A stretch of DNA of 64,000 bases from Dirofilaria immitis (GCA_024305405.1 JAKNDB010000067.1:1134001-1198000), one strand, 5' to 3'. Shown: positions 27,883-41,452, counted from the stretch's first letter. Numbers and translations: made by a program. Notes: generated from the sequence alone by a model not told the origin.

Positions 27883-27928
27883 CATTAATGATATTCCCAT
27901 AATTGTAATTATGGGAATATCATTAATG
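27883..27928. repeat. Perfect 22-bp inverted repeat (hairpin)
   Basis: Arms 27883-27904 and 27907-27928 are exact reverse complements separated by only two bases (GT), centred on CCCATAATT/AATTATGGG. It starts nine bases after the preceding hairpin, so the two form a pair. Confidence 0.92.
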
Positions 27929-28296
27929 TATTATAGTTATCATTAATTATTTAAACTATAAGTTCTAATAAATGATATTTTTTCATTTTACCTTTTTATT
28001 TTAATACTTAAATGAATCATTTAATGTTTTATATTTGAAATGGATTGTTTTTTTTTTTTTAAACTCAAAATATGAAGAATAATAATAATAGTTAAGTATA
28101 GATAAATATAAATACAAAATTGAACGAAAAATTTTAAAAGTACAACATTTGTGTATGCTAGACCAGGTGATTGTTTATATATTCGCACAGGTGAATGAAT
28201 TTACAGCAACAATTTAAACATTGAATGAATGTTTTTAGTTTTTGTTTGTACTTCAACGATAATTGTTATCTTATCAATTCAATATTCAAGATTTTT

Positions 28297-28329
28297 TCAT
28301 ATGCTTTATTTAAGAAATAAAGCATATGA
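28297..28329. repeat. Perfect 15-bp inverted repeat (hairpin)
   Basis: Arms 28297-28311 and 28315-28329 (TCATATGCTTTATTT and its complement) with a 3-base loop. It is the third perfect hairpin within 500 bp. Confidence 0.88.
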
Positions 28330-28566
28330 ATGAAATATGCATAAGAAGATGATAAAATGATAAAACTAATCATTTAATTTACAAAAGCTTAGAATATATT
28401 AAAATTTCATCTTAAAATTATTATGAATTAAGCTAAAAAAAAGAAAAGAAAATTATTACAATTAATTATTACTATTTTATGAATTCAAAAAAAAAGAAAT
28501 TATAAAGCAATTATCATGCTGAAACGATATCACTATTATCATAAAATATTAACATTTGTTATTATC

Positions 28567-28912
28567 AATTCATTCATTTAAAATTAAACTAATATTAAAC
28601 TAATCCACTACTCATAATCTTATCATTAACAATTCTCAATTATCATCATATTATCATCGTTCTTTTAATTTCTAATCGTTATAAAAAAAGAAGAACAAAG
28701 AAATCAAGTCATTTATTTAAAATTAAACTAATCCACTACTCATAATCTTATCATTAACAATTCTCAATTATCATCAGTCTTTTAATTTCCTAATTGTTAT
28801 AACAATTCATTCATTTAAAATTAAACTAATTTTCTACTTATAATCTTATCATTAGCGTTATCACTTCTCAATTATCATCATTCTTTTAACTTCTAATCGT
28901 TATAAAAAAGAA
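28567..28912. repeat. Imperfect tandem repeat of about 110-140 bp, 3 copies
   Basis: Three copies contain CATTTAAAATTAAACTAAT, then CTTATCATTA, then CTAATTGTTATAA-like ends. Copies differ by small deletions. No coding sequence. Confidence 0.8.
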
Positions 28913-29033
28913 GAAAAAAATTTTAAACAAAAATTTAAAAAAATGATTTATAATAAAACTGACATAATGTATTCTTTCCTTCTACGATCAGAATGAGAAT
29001 GAAAACGATCAAAAAGGACATCGATATTGCTGC

Positions 29034-29120
29034 ATCATCATCATCATCATTATCATCATCAGTCATCATCATCATCATCAATCATCATTATCATCAATCA
29101 TCATTATCATCATCAGAATT
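29034..29120. repeat. ATC triplet microsatellite
   Basis: ATC/ATT triplets interrupted by single-base slips (AGTCATC, CAATCATC). Confidence 0.88.
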
Positions 29121-29440
29121 AAATTTTATCGTGTAAAAATATAATTATGAAGCAAATTATAATTCTACTATATCTATCTTCCTCTCTCGATTTATTCACT
29201 CTTTCTTTTCACTTTCACATAATATTGCAGTATATTCTTTAACATCGTAGATTCATCTATTCATCCGATAATAGCAATTATCATCGCACAATTATCACTA
29301 CTACTACTATAATGTTATCATGTTAATACTTATTTATCATTTCTCCTCACAATATTATCAAGTTATACTGGTAACTTATCGATCTTTCAATTAATTATTT
29401 TAAAATCAGAAATAGGTCTAATATAATCAAATCTATTAAC

Positions 29441-29531
29441 AACAACAACAACAACAACGACAATAACAATAACAACTACAACAATAACAATAACAATAAC
29501 AACTACAACAATAACAACAACAATAATAACT
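29441..29531. repeat. AAC/AAT triplet microsatellite
   Basis: AAC triplets mixed with AAT and a few TAC units. A shorter GTT tract of about eight triplets lies at 30030-30053. Confidence 0.88.
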
Positions 29532-29778
29532 GTTTCCTGCTTCTTTTGTCATTTCATATTATCATAGTATTCAATGATAAGAGAAAGCAAGTTCAACATA
29601 GATAAAAGGAAAGCATAATAAGTGATAAGTGTTAAAAAGTGAAGTAATTAATAAATGGAACAGGCATGTAGAAATGAGATTGAAGAAAGAATTAAAAATG
29701 AATCAATCAGGTATGAGTTTACAAATTGCATCTCAATTCAACTTTGTATTTATCGAATCAAAAACTATAAGCAGACAT

Positions 29779-29811
<33 letters not shown>

Positions 29812-31398
29812 GAAGAGAGATTAATAAGCAAATGAAAAAAGCAAATGATTAGCCTAACAAGGTCAGCCATATATAAATTTTCAACATGAATGAGAAGAAG
29901 AGAGATCGATATTTTAACCAAAGTAGGACGATAAAACAATGATAAATTGATAAGGAACAAAAAAAAAAAAAAGAGATATCAGATATCTATGGAAAAAGAT
30001 GATGAGTTTTTAATCATAAAAATATGCATTGTTGTTGTTGTTGTTGTTGTTATTTTTCTTCACATAAGGATATACTCAATAATCATATGACTATTTATTA
30101 TCATAGATAAGAATTATCGATTGAAATTTCTCCATTTTAATCCATCAAATAATTGCTATCAATAATAATATTACAACAATTAATAAACAAATTTAATCAA
30201 TCCTAAATCTATTCAAATGATGAATTTTGGATTATTCATTGATAAAAAAAAATTTTTATCATTTAATCAATCATAAAAATTAATTATACTAAATTTGATT
30301 AATGCACGATTGAAGTTTAGAAATTTCGGGAGAAAAATACATACATATATCTTTGAGGAATATTTCAACAAATGAGTAAATCAATAATGAGGAAAAAAAA
30401 AAAGAATAGATTTAAAAGTTTAAAAATTGAGATAATAGCAATCGGTTGCACAAGGAGGAACAGAGAAATGAGAAAAGATCGATTGAAATGAGTTTAAAAA
30501 TAAAAAAAAAAAAAGCATTGATCCTATCGAAAAATTCCAACTCAACTAATCATCATATATCCTACTTTTAAGATTTATTCGATCATACATCAATAATGTT
30601 CAAAAAGCAATTAAATGATAAAAAAAAAAATAAATCTATGTTCACAAAAGTTTAGCAATTGATCAAAGCTAGCAAAATAACTAAATCTCGAAAATTTCAA
30701 CAACAACTAAATCTCGACAATTTCAACGACAACTAAATCTCGACAATTTCAATCTATCATTTCAACAATAAATGACTTATTTTTTGTTTTTGTTTTTATT
30801 TTTATACTTTAGTTTCGAAGATATTAACAAATACGAGATGTACTTCTAAAATTTGTTTATCATTTATAATCAGATTAAAACTTTTCCATTCAAAGTTACA
30901 TCTAATTGATTGATTTGTAAAGATTTCATTTTTCCCCACTTTGTTTGAAATCATCCTTCTCAAGAGGTGAGATTAAAAAACGAAGATATTATTGTAACTT
31001 ATCTCTTGACAAATATTTCTTACAAATTTAGTCCAATTTAATTTAAAAATAAAAATTCAATATTTTCCTATTATCATTTTGCAGCAATACTTCTTGACGA
31101 TAATTTATAAAAAAAAAAAAAAAAAAGCAAATAAATCGAAATTTGAAATTAAATAAAAATTTAAAAATTAATTTTAAATTGAAGAGAAAAAGAAAAATGA
31201 AAATTTTATCGGTTTTTTTTTATCTCTTTGATTAAATTATTATTAATTCTTTCCTATCCTAACAATATAAATTTATTAAAATTTCAATATGTAAAATTTT
31301 AGCAAAACTCTAATTTATTTTATAAGAATTTAAATTACATTCAAAAAGTTTCCAATATTATTACTAGAAAATGAAAAATTTTCCATTCTTATTCATCT

Positions 31399-31700
31399 GA
31401 TAATAGTGATTAATTATAAAATAATAATGATTAATGAGAAATTGCTTATCCATAAGAAGTTTGATAATATTGATTATTTGTGAAATAATAATGATTAATG
31501 AGAAATTGCTTATTCATAAGAAGTTTGATAATAGTGATTATTTGTGAAATAATAATGATTAATGAGAAATTGCTTATCCATAAGAAGTTTGATAATATTG
31601 ATTATTTATGAAATAATAATGATTAATGAGAAATTGCTTATCCATAAGAAGTTTGATAATAGTGATTATTTGTGAAATAATAATGATTAATGAAAAATGG
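31399..31700. repeat. 64-bp minisatellite, about 4.7 copies
   Basis: Unit contains AAATAATAATGATTAATGAG and GAAATTGCTTATCCATAAGA; the GAGAAATTGCTTA anchor recurs every 64 bp. Copies alternate between GATAATATTG and GATAATAGTG, suggesting a two-unit higher-order period. Confidence 0.9.
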
Positions 31701-32124
31701 CTTATTTTATTTGATAGGAAGAAGAAGAAGAAAAAAAAACGCCTCAAACTTTAACAACAAATATAAAACAAACAACAATACTTTAAAACATTGTAATTTC
31801 TTCCATCCATCCATTCATTTATTTGATACTTTCAAAAATTTATTCATTTCAATTTTAAAAGTTTTTTTTTCTTTCAAACATTTATTGATTATTTATAGCA
31901 TCATATGGCATGCAATATGAACAATAATTTATGATACAAAATTTTGAAAAAAAAAAAAAAAAAAAAAAGAAAGCGAAGAATTTTTCGATTGATAAAATAA
32001 ATATTGATATGATATGAAAATTAATCGAACAACTGTTCATTCATCTATTCATTTCTATCAATCGATAATAATACTTCCTGTAATTTCTATTAGATTTCAA
32101 AAATATTTTCGATTGATAAATAAA

Positions 32125-32276
32125 TATTGATAATTATATTTATCTGGTGCTTCTTAATTCAATAATCTGATGTGACCTCTTCAAGTTCATAATTATATTT
32201 ATGTGATACTTTTAATCGAACAATAATCTTACGTGACCCCTTCAAGTTCATAATTATATTTATGTGATATAACAAA
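32125..32276. repeat. About 63-bp tandem repeat, 2.4 copies
   Basis: ATAATTATATTTATGTGATA and GTGACC(C/T)CTTCAAGTTC recur in order. No coding sequence. Confidence 0.8.
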
Positions 32277-32469
32277 CTAATTTCGAAAAGATTATCTTTC
32301 AACATATTCTCTCTTATAAACCTGTTGTGCCATAAATTAATTATTGTAAATTTATTTTTTTTCCATTCAAAATTTTCAAAAATTCTTTCTTTAAAATTGA
32401 TGACATTTCCAGCATAGAAATGAGAAATTACAACATACTTATATGATCAATCAACGATTTATGTGATGA

Positions 32470-32885
32470 TAATATATTTTATCGATATTTTCAATCAATA
32501 CCTTAAATGATGATCTAATTATCGATATATATGATAAAAATATATAATTTTATCGATATTTTCAATCAATACCTTAAATGATGATCTAATTATCGATATA
32601 TATGATAAAAATATATAATTTTATCGATATTTTCAATCAATACCTTAAATGATGATCTAATTATCGATATATATGATAAAAATATATAATTTTATCGATA
32701 TTTTCAATCAATACCTTAAATGATGATCTAATTATCGATATATATGATAAAATATATAATTTTATCGATATTTTCAATCAATACCTTAAATGATGATCTA
32801 ATTATCGATATATATGATAAAAATATATAATTTTATCGATATTTTCAATCAATACCTTAAATGATGATCTAATTATCGATAAAAT
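32470..32885. repeat. 71-bp minisatellite, about 6 copies
   Basis: TGATCTAAT recurs every 71 bp (32511, 32582 and so on) with one 70-bp copy missing an A. The unit carries ATCGAT twice and ATCGATATATATGAT. Copies are nearly identical, so turnover is recent. Confidence 0.93.
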
Positions 32886-33640
32886 CAATAAAACATTCTT
32901 TTCCATTTTGATATTTTTTCAATTTCATTAATTTGAATTGTTGAAAAATATTAAAAATACAATAAATATTATGTTTTATTATTTATTTTGATTTAAAAAA
33001 AAATAATTTACGAACGATTTGTTTTAATGAATAATTAATTTTAAATTTAAAAAATTTCATTTCATTTTTTTTTTTTTTTTTGCATAATGTTATTTCATGA
33101 TTTAATCTTATATATTAAGCTTGTTTAATTCATCAGAGATCATTCATGAATATGCATCATATAAATTTCTTATATTTCAATTTTTTTTTAATCATTAATT
33201 ATCTAAGATTTGATTATATAGTGGGAAGAGGAAAGAGTAACAGAGATATACTGATAATGGTGGGAAGTTTTAAAATTCATTTAAAAAAATGTTAAGAGAT
33301 TTCTCGTAAATTTTTAATCATAATAATCATAATTGAATGATGCAAATAAATTATAAACACAAATTCTACAGTAATCAACAATTATTGTCTTTTAAATTTT
33401 TAATTTTCTTCACACATGAAAAGAAAAAAAAGCTTAATTTTTTTTTATAATATAAAATAAATGAATAGTTAAAGTTTTGATTAGCAAAGAGCAATTCTGA
33501 AATAATCATGCAAGTTATAAAAATATATTTAATATAATCATTATTAACTTTTATATCCAACACTTATAAATATCATATCAAAAATAATTCCTATAACTTT
33601 ATCAAGAATTGTAAATGAAACATGCTAATGTATTATTGTT

Positions 33641-33654
33641 ATTATCATCATTAC

Positions 33655-33705
<51 letters not shown>

Positions 33706-33759
33706 CATTATTATTGTTACTATTGTTATTACTATTATTATTATTATCAGTATTATTAC

Positions 33760-33810
<51 letters not shown>

Positions 33811-33905
33811 CATTATTATTGTTGCTATTGCTATTACTATTATTATTATTATCAGTATTATTACTATTATTATTGTTATTATCATTATTATTGCTAGTAT
33901 TAATT
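33641..33905. repeat. ATT triplet array with higher-order structure
   Basis: Long ATT tract interrupted by GTT, ACT and ATC triplets. The block ATCATTATTATTGTT...ATCAG occurs twice with a third partial, giving a higher-order period of roughly 110 bp. All frames are open (poly-Leu, poly-Asn, poly-Tyr, poly-Ile); not genes. Confidence 0.92.
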
Positions 33906-34654
33906 ATCATTATTGCATTCGTTTAATTAACAAAAGTATTAAATGAATTATTCGAAAAATTTTAATGGAAAAAATATCAGACAGATTCTATTATAAATTT
34001 TAATTTCATATCTTATCAGTAACGATCAAATAATTATTTATTTTTTCAAAATAATCATATTTTTAAAATATTCATATGCATGTTGAAGATTCGAAATAGA
34101 TATTGTTTATTTATAATTCGTATCACTATTTATAATTCGTATCACGATCGATTAATCAGACGGTTATTCACTGGAATTAATCATTTAATGATAATATATG
34201 AAAAATCGATTTGATATCTGATCTCTTAAAATTAACCTTATCAAACTCATATAATTAATAGTATTATTAGAAGATATGTAATATAAAGGGATGGATTTTT
34301 CAATTTAACAGAATCTTCTAGTAAACATGCCTATCATTTAGCATTCATATCCTTTAGGCGAAATTTATCTTAACTTATTAAGCAAACTATTCTCGACATT
34401 TTCTCGAAATAATACATCTCGATGCAGGTATGAAAAAATAATATATTAATTTACAATAAAAGAAATATATTAAATAATGGCGAATTGGAATTTTTCTATT
34501 TTTTTTCTCTAATGTCTTTTTAATTGCGATGGAAGTTATTAAAATATAATCTATCATTTTTTCTTGCAGTACTTTTTTTATTGATAGCAATAAAGAAAAG
34601 TAATAAATAATAATTAGGTAAAAATTGAAGTTTTCTAATTGGTTGAATTAATTG

Positions 34655-34745
34655 ATTTTACTTGATTTGATTAGTTGATTTTACTTGATCGGTAGATTGA
34701 TTTTACCTGATCGGTTGATTGATTTTACTTGATTGATTGATTTTT
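34655..34745. repeat. About 26-bp tandem repeat, 3-4 copies
   Basis: Unit GATTGATTTTACTTGATCGG with variants. No coding sequence. Confidence 0.8.
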
Positions 34746-35939
34746 CGAATGAATGAAAAACAATGTAATTAAAATTTGAAATTATCTTTAATTTATTATT
34801 TGTATCAAAATAATTCATAAATTCAAATTGTTTAATCTTTTTTTTTATATTTAAAAAAAAATTAATTTACAAAATAACTAAATAGGCATATCATTAAGTT
34901 CAATTTCTCAATTTATTTAATACTAATTTTTATAATAATAAATAATAATTTTAATAATATCATATTTAATTGATAAAAATTAATTAAGCATTTAAATAAA
35001 CAAATGATAGATGAATTTATGATAATTTTGATATCATGATAAAAATACATCATAAATATTAATATAAAAAGTAATAGAAAATGATATTTGCGTAGTAAAT
35101 ATTTTGGATAATTTTCTTTTTCTTATAAACATTTTACAAATTATTATTTATGTTGCTACAACGAATGATCGTTTTTTTTTTTCGATTTGAATTTTCATTG
35201 ATCATATCTGATGTTGGATAAGTTTGATATAGGCCTAGATAGCTTGTTACGGAATCAATAACTTTAATTATTATTATTCATGATAGGTGTCGTTCTAAAG
35301 TTGGAAATACAATTGTAATATTAAACTTATTATTGAAATTTGGTGAATTCGATGATTAAAATGATGGGTGATTCGATGATTTGTCTCTGATAGATCATTT
35401 AAGATTTATCAATTGTTTATTTTCTCCTAATATATCATCTAAGATGTTATCTATTGTTTATTTTCTATGATACCCATCTAATCTATGATCTAGCAATTTA
35501 CTAATCCGTTTGATAAATATCGAAATATATATCGATGATTACTATTATTGAAAGAAATTTAGATTTTTATACATAATTGAATTATAGCTGATTAATTCCA
35601 TTTTTTATCTATTATCATATGATAAGGCTGAAATGACAAATCTTTTTTTTATCTATTATCAAATAAAAATTAAATATTTTTCAATATATCATTGAACTGA
35701 TCGTAAGATAATTTAATCTCACATCTATAACAATAATTTGTCATTTCAGCAATTCATCTCAATACCATAGAACTATTAAAAATTTACAATATATTTCAGA
35801 GATTTCATTCAATTTGTGCAAAAATTTAAGCTCAAAAAGTTTAGTAATTAAAATCAGATACGATAAAAAATGGTTAACTATTTTAGTGATAAGAAATACG
35901 TAAAAATTACTGATCATCTAGTAATGATTTGTTTAGAAA

Positions 35940-36120
35940 GAAGTTATATCGTATCGTTATCAAACTAATATCACTAAAATTATATCGTATCGTTATCAAA
36001 CTAATATCACCAAAGTTATATCGTATCGTTAACAAATTAATATCGTCAAGACCATATCGTCGTATAATGATCGAATTAATATCACTAAAGCTATATCACA
36101 TAATGATCGAATTAATTTCC
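35940..36120. repeat. 36-bp minisatellite, 5 copies, in an open frame
   Basis: Unit begins AAGTTATATCGTATCGTTAT and is 36 bp long. Since 36 is divisible by three, the plus strand from 35929 to 36132 stays open and reads as a 12-residue repeat (KLYRIVIKLIS-like). No splice context, start context or known family supports a gene, so I treat it as a satellite. Confidence 0.85.
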
Positions 36121-38165
36121 AGTAATGATTAGAAAATAAAAAAAGTTCATTAAATGAGAATATTGAAAAATTGAAATTGCTAAAAGTTCTATTAAAAATA
36201 AGGCATAATTTTATTATTAAGTATATATGTATCTCTCTTATCTTATGGATTCCTATTTTCGATTATTGAATTTGTTATCGTCGTCGAATTTATTTATTTA
36301 TTTATTTTTTTATTTCAATCATTGATTTATCAGTTATCATTTGTATTTAAGATGACTCTAATGTCAACTGTTGAAATGAAAGTACAAAAATTTTCTCTCC
36401 ATTGCATTTATTTGATATATTAAAGTACCTGTAATAATTTACCATTTTAATGTTTTACTAATGTTTAGCAAATTTCATGTTAAATGTCACTTAATGATAT
36501 TGATATCATTATCACACTCCTATATATAGCTTATATCTGGTAAATATATCAAATATTAGAGCTAAATTTACTGATTACGGCATAAAGTCAGAATTTTATA
36601 TAATTTCATCATTTTTCAGCAAAACATCATAGTTCAGCTTATTTGTCTCGATTTAACATTTTTTAAAATGCCTTCATATTGATTCTTTTCTTCTTTTATG
36701 CTTATTCGAACTTCAACCAATTATGTAACAAAAACATGCAAAAATTTGTAAAGGACTTAAGGATTTCCGAATTTTTAGATGGAAGGTTGGATATTATTTA
36801 ATTTAATGCGTAGCATCGAGTAAGCCATCATTAAAAGATCGAAAAAAAAAGAAGATTCGGGAAATTTTATTGTATTATAAATTCTTATAACACAAAATCA
36901 CTCAATACTCAATACCATAATTATAGTAATAGAAAACCGGATGGGAAAATTACATTAAATATACTTACTATTACTATTAAAATCCAATTTACATTTTGAA
37001 TATGCTAATAATAAATCTCATAAAACTAATCACGACTAAAACTTCAATCACTAGGATGTATTTAGAATTACCATTAGTATAAATCTCTTACATAATGCAA
37101 TAAAGCATTTTTGATTTTAAGTAAACCAGAACAGACAGAAAGCATAAAATATTGATAAACGATTTAAAAAAAAATGATACAATTGAAGATAAATACAAGT
37201 AAATAATGAATGCGATTACATTTACATCTGCTTCTAATAATATGATTATTTTAAGCAAATATCAACCGTTTAAATTTGAACCCATACTAGGCAGAACTGA
37301 ACTAATCCAACAAGATCGACTGGGTTCTTAATCTCCAATATTATTGAAAAAAAAAAAGTGATCACACTAACGTTATCACCGAATACAATAAACTGAAATA
37401 TTTTAGATCATTGTAAAGTATGTCTGGATTGCTATGTCACACAGAGAATTTGATACAACAATCACCAGTCTGAAAGTGAAAAGGCAAAAGATATGTACAT
37501 TCTTATTAGATCTGTACTGCTATTAGAATTTATCAAAATAAACAATAAAAAAAAAAAAAAAAAAGCAGTCATCAATTGTGAAAAACGAAGTTTTTGAAGC
37601 TCTACAAGAAGCAGTGGATTCGAGGACTTAAAATCCGCAATTTACTTTTATCACTACCTTTCTCACCATTTTGATGAAACAAATTTCATCAATCACAGCT
37701 ATTGTTTTGAAATTATGCTTATATAAAAATCTTATAAGAAAAATTTCTCAAAGTATCCGCTATTTTCTGGTATTCAAAATGAAAAACAGAGAACGGCTAT
37801 ATAGCTAAATATGATTATATGAAGTTTTCGATAATTCTTTTGAAAAATTTAAACGAACTACAGTTATTCTCTAAAATGATTATATTATGCATGATTCTTT
37901 ACATACAAATCGGACTTGAAAATGATATTTCTCTCAAATAATATTTATAATGCTGTAATTTTTAAGACATAAAAATTATTTGCGCCCAATTAATCATCTT
38001 TCATGGAATGACTGAATGCTTTTAAGATCTGCATGCTCAAAAACATTCAATACTCTAAAGCTTAACACAAATGTAATTAATAAAAATACGAAAAAAGACT
38101 GCTGCATTTCATAGAAATGTTCAGGTAAAATCGATTCTGCATTCCCCAAGTCTGATAAATAATTG
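36121..38165. other. Gene-free stretch downstream of UBE2W
   Basis: No exon recognised on either strand. The part next to 38166 should be the UBE2W 3' UTR on the minus strand. Poly-A tracts at 37352-37360 and 37546-37564. Nothing else seen. Confidence 0.5.
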
Positions 38166-39856
38166 TCACACTGTATCATCTGAAATGTAAAAATAAATAA
38201 ATTCCACACAGAAATTTTATAAAAATCTATCTACAAGTTTTATATTATTGCAAAGATGGCAACATTTAGAAACACGAGTGCAGATATGACTTATTTCCAG
38301 AAGTTTCAAACAAAACGAAACGAAAATATTGTATGTTATAAGGACAATAAATATTGCCTTAAAGTAATTATTGAATACAATAAAACTGAGCTTTCTTTGG
38401 AAAGTTGTAGCAAAGTTACTTTAGAGTTTTCTTATTATTATATAAAGAACTTGATTACAACAATTGTTGCTTTCAAAAAGCGAAAAAATAAGATATATAA
38501 ATTTATAACTTCTTATAAAACTTCACTGCTTTTCGAATTTATTAAAGTGAAATTTTCCAATAGTATAAAACTAGTTGTTAAATACTAAAATAATCATAAC
38601 CAAAACTTTACCATGGAACCACCATCGAGTATTATTTGGACTTTTGCTACACGTACGAACATAGACGGCATTGTCCGGTGGTCGTTTTTCTCTTTGCATG
38701 AAGAAAGCATGGATAATACAGAAAGACAAATGGCTTGCACAGAAAGTGCAGGAGTCCAATCGTCACTTAAGATTGACAAACATATGTGACCATTCGAGTA
38801 TACATGAGGATGAATGGGAATATTATCACCAATAAAAATAACTTCAGGTGAAGAAAAAGGATACTCATCCGGGAAACGAAACTGAAAAAAAAGAAAGAAA
38901 AATATCGATGAAAAAAAAGATAAAAATGAAACTTTTGAAAATAATTCATTTATATATAATGATTATTACTTCACTACTGATTCTTTATTTGTAATTCATT
39001 GCAGCGTATTGAATGGCAAAATTATGTTTCCTATTTCAAATTCCATTTTCTTTACTGAACGATAGACGAAATTTTTATGAATATTTTGTGAATGGTGAAA
39101 TTTTTTTGTCCAAAAGTGAAGCGGAAGCTGATTATAATAAAAGAGCTTCTAATACTCCTGAATTCTTAAGCAATTTGTTTTGACAGTGTCCGGGAGAGAC
39201 TGTATTAATCTCAAAAGTTTCACAGCAATCATTGAGGCACTAAGTAATGGTCCGGTTTTCAAAATTTGATGAGAAAAAACGTTATAAGTCTGCATAGCCA
39301 TAAAAGATTACGCGTTTTTCTGGGATATTTATATTTATACAATTACCATTAACATAACTTAGTCACATTAATACCAACCAATTTTTATATTTTCCTCCTC
39401 GAATATTTGAAAAAGTCAAGAAGAATTACACTGTCCCAAAAATAATGAATTAATGTTTTTTGAAAGGAGAACCGAACTTTTCCTTTTTTTTCTTTACTTT
39501 TCCAAAATATGGCCTAAATGCAACAGTTTAGTAATTCAAAATAAATTTCTTTTCAGAAATATACGTACTGGCCAGTAAAATAAGCAGTTATGCTATCTAT
39601 TATCACGTAAATAAAAAATGATCGGTATCGATATGAAAAATAAATATTTAAGAATTAATGATTAATTTAAGAAAAATAAAATTACTCTTAGCGTGAATTG
39701 TTCACCAGCATAAAGCGTATTTGGTGCACCATCAACATGAACAGTCCAAAGTCGCAAATCATGTGTTGAGTCATCCTTCACGTGTACACCAGCTGGTGGT
39801 TCAAGTGTCAGTTGTTGGTATTCTTTTGTCAAACGTTTCTGACAAGATGAGTCCAT
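38166..39856 (-). CDS. UBE2W: Ubiquitin-conjugating enzyme E2 W (UBE2W) orthologue
   Basis: Three exons on the minus strand: 39856-39686, 38881-38612 and 38179-38166 (TGA). With one base restored the product is 151 residues, the same length as human UBE2W. It starts MDSSCQKRLTKEYQQL and has GAPNTLYAGEQF, the HPH variant motif (IPIHPHVYSNGHICLSIL) that this E2 uses instead of HPN, and the catalytic Cys at residue 91, as in human. The end is RPPDNAVYVRTC, WWFHDDTV. UBE2W attaches ubiquitin to protein N-termini with RING partners; the nematode counterpart is UBC-16. A five-T run at 38685-38689 (five A in the message, after CKEK) is one base short, shifting frame before RPPDN. The start Met matches the family length; an acceptor at 39899 leaves a 42-base leader, and that leader is also open in frame. 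Confidence 0.93.
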
Positions 39857-39892
39857 TCTCAGAAAGAGAAATGTCCAATTTACCGGGATATT

Positions 39893-39907
39893 GATAATCT
39901 GCAAAAT
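39893..39907 (-). other. Candidate spliced-leader acceptor of UBE2W
   Basis: Minus-strand TTTTGCAG ending at 39899, 43 bases upstream of the start codon. No upstream coding exon fits, so this is a plausible trans-splice site. Inferred from position only. Confidence 0.45.
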
Positions 39908-41451
39908 AATTGTTAAATGTTGATAATTTACAAAACATTCAAAAAAGCGATCTTTAAACATCCGTCTATTCATTCATTAGTAAAATGATTGTTCTGAACT
40001 TAGTTATTTGTGCAGCCAAAAGTTTCAAAAGTTATTCATTAAGTTTACAAACATTTCAATACACTCCAGTAATTAATTGATCTCTAAAAAGAGCATAAAA
40101 TCAGTAGTTTAGGAGAAATTAGAAAAGATAAACTATCAAGCAAACAGATCAATTATCGAAACGAATCCTTCAAGTTGTGCTTTTTGCAAAGAAGAAGTAA
40201 GTATGAAAATGGGATAGACTTTTCTTGGTATAATAATGATAACTTTATGATAACTTTATTCCACTAAAACAATAAACGATCCTTATCTCTTATAGTATAT
40301 GAGAATTCGAAAATAATTCAATCCTGAGAAAATTTAGTCAACATAGTCTTTCCTTATACGAAGTTCTGATATCACTTCTTTAATTACTCAAAGGTAATTT
40401 TAATCAACAAATAAAAAAACAACGAATGCACAATGAATCCAAGTTAAACGATGTCGAATCGTAAAACAATTATCAATTAATAAATGTCAAGAAATGTGAC
40501 TCGAATATCTGATCAACAACTAATAATATAATACAAAAGAGAAAAGCTTAAACATTTCACTGTCACAAGTTAAAAACATTTCACGTGATACCGTTACATA
40601 TCTGAGAAAGAGAGAAAGAGAAAATACCGCGTTAATTTCTTGATCTATTTTTCCAGTTCATTTAATGTGATAACTTTTCATATATGTATATAAAATTTAT
40701 CACTAAACGTAGATTATCATCCATTCTTTTATCCAGTTTTAATTTACTCCATAATACCTTTCCCAACCAGTACCGAAATTGCTGACTTATCTTTTTGATT
40801 ATTTAGTTGCCATATTTTCTTGTCTTTCATTTGTTTAATTTCGAGATATCTTATCAGGGATTTACATGATAAGGACAATGGTTCGTGATAATGGGCTATT
40901 GCTAATTTGTTAATTCAGTCATGTTGAACATCACAATTATGAATGAGTATGTAGATATTCTGTGGAATTCGTTCTTCAAATTTTTCGTCATTAACATATA
41001 GGAGATAGAAGAATGTCGGTGGATATGTTGCTTATAAGTTCTAACATTAGTTAATAAATTCATTAATTTATTATTGCTAATTTGTTCTACCTAAAACTCT
41101 TACTTCATAACATCTTTCGATGTATACTATTGCGATCAATTTTATCATCAGTTTTGATAATTCGAGCCTCACTGAAGTTTGAATTTACTGTATCTGATAT
41201 TTCGATCATCATTTTTTCAGCTTGTACTGTAGCAATTGAGCTATCAAATTAACTAATGTAGAAACTAGGACTACGTTTGGTTAAGTCATGGATGAGACTT
41301 CTGCAGCCTGTGAAGGTAGATTTGCTTTTCATCAAATAAATTTGCTGTGAATTAAAATAAACCTTAAAATGTGATCAAAAATGAGAATACGAAATTTGTC
41401 AATTTAGAAAATGGCAGCAGAAAATTTATTATTTGTTTCACTGCTATTTCA
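39908..41451. other. Divergent intergenic region UBE2W / CNEP1R1
   Basis: About 1.5 kb separating two divergently transcribed genes; both promoters should lie here. No exon, repeat array or recognisable regulatory motif was identified. Confidence 0.5.
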
Positions 41452-41452
41452 G
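41444..41452 (+). other. Candidate spliced-leader acceptor of CNEP1R1
   Basis: CTATTTCAG ends at 41452, seven bases before the start codon, with no upstream exon that fits. A canonical nematode acceptor this close to ATG suggests trans-splicing. Confidence 0.5.

Noticed and set aside
33602..33926. Poly-Asn, poly-Leu, poly-Tyr and poly-Ile frames
   Set aside because: Translations of an ATT triplet array with no splice or start context.
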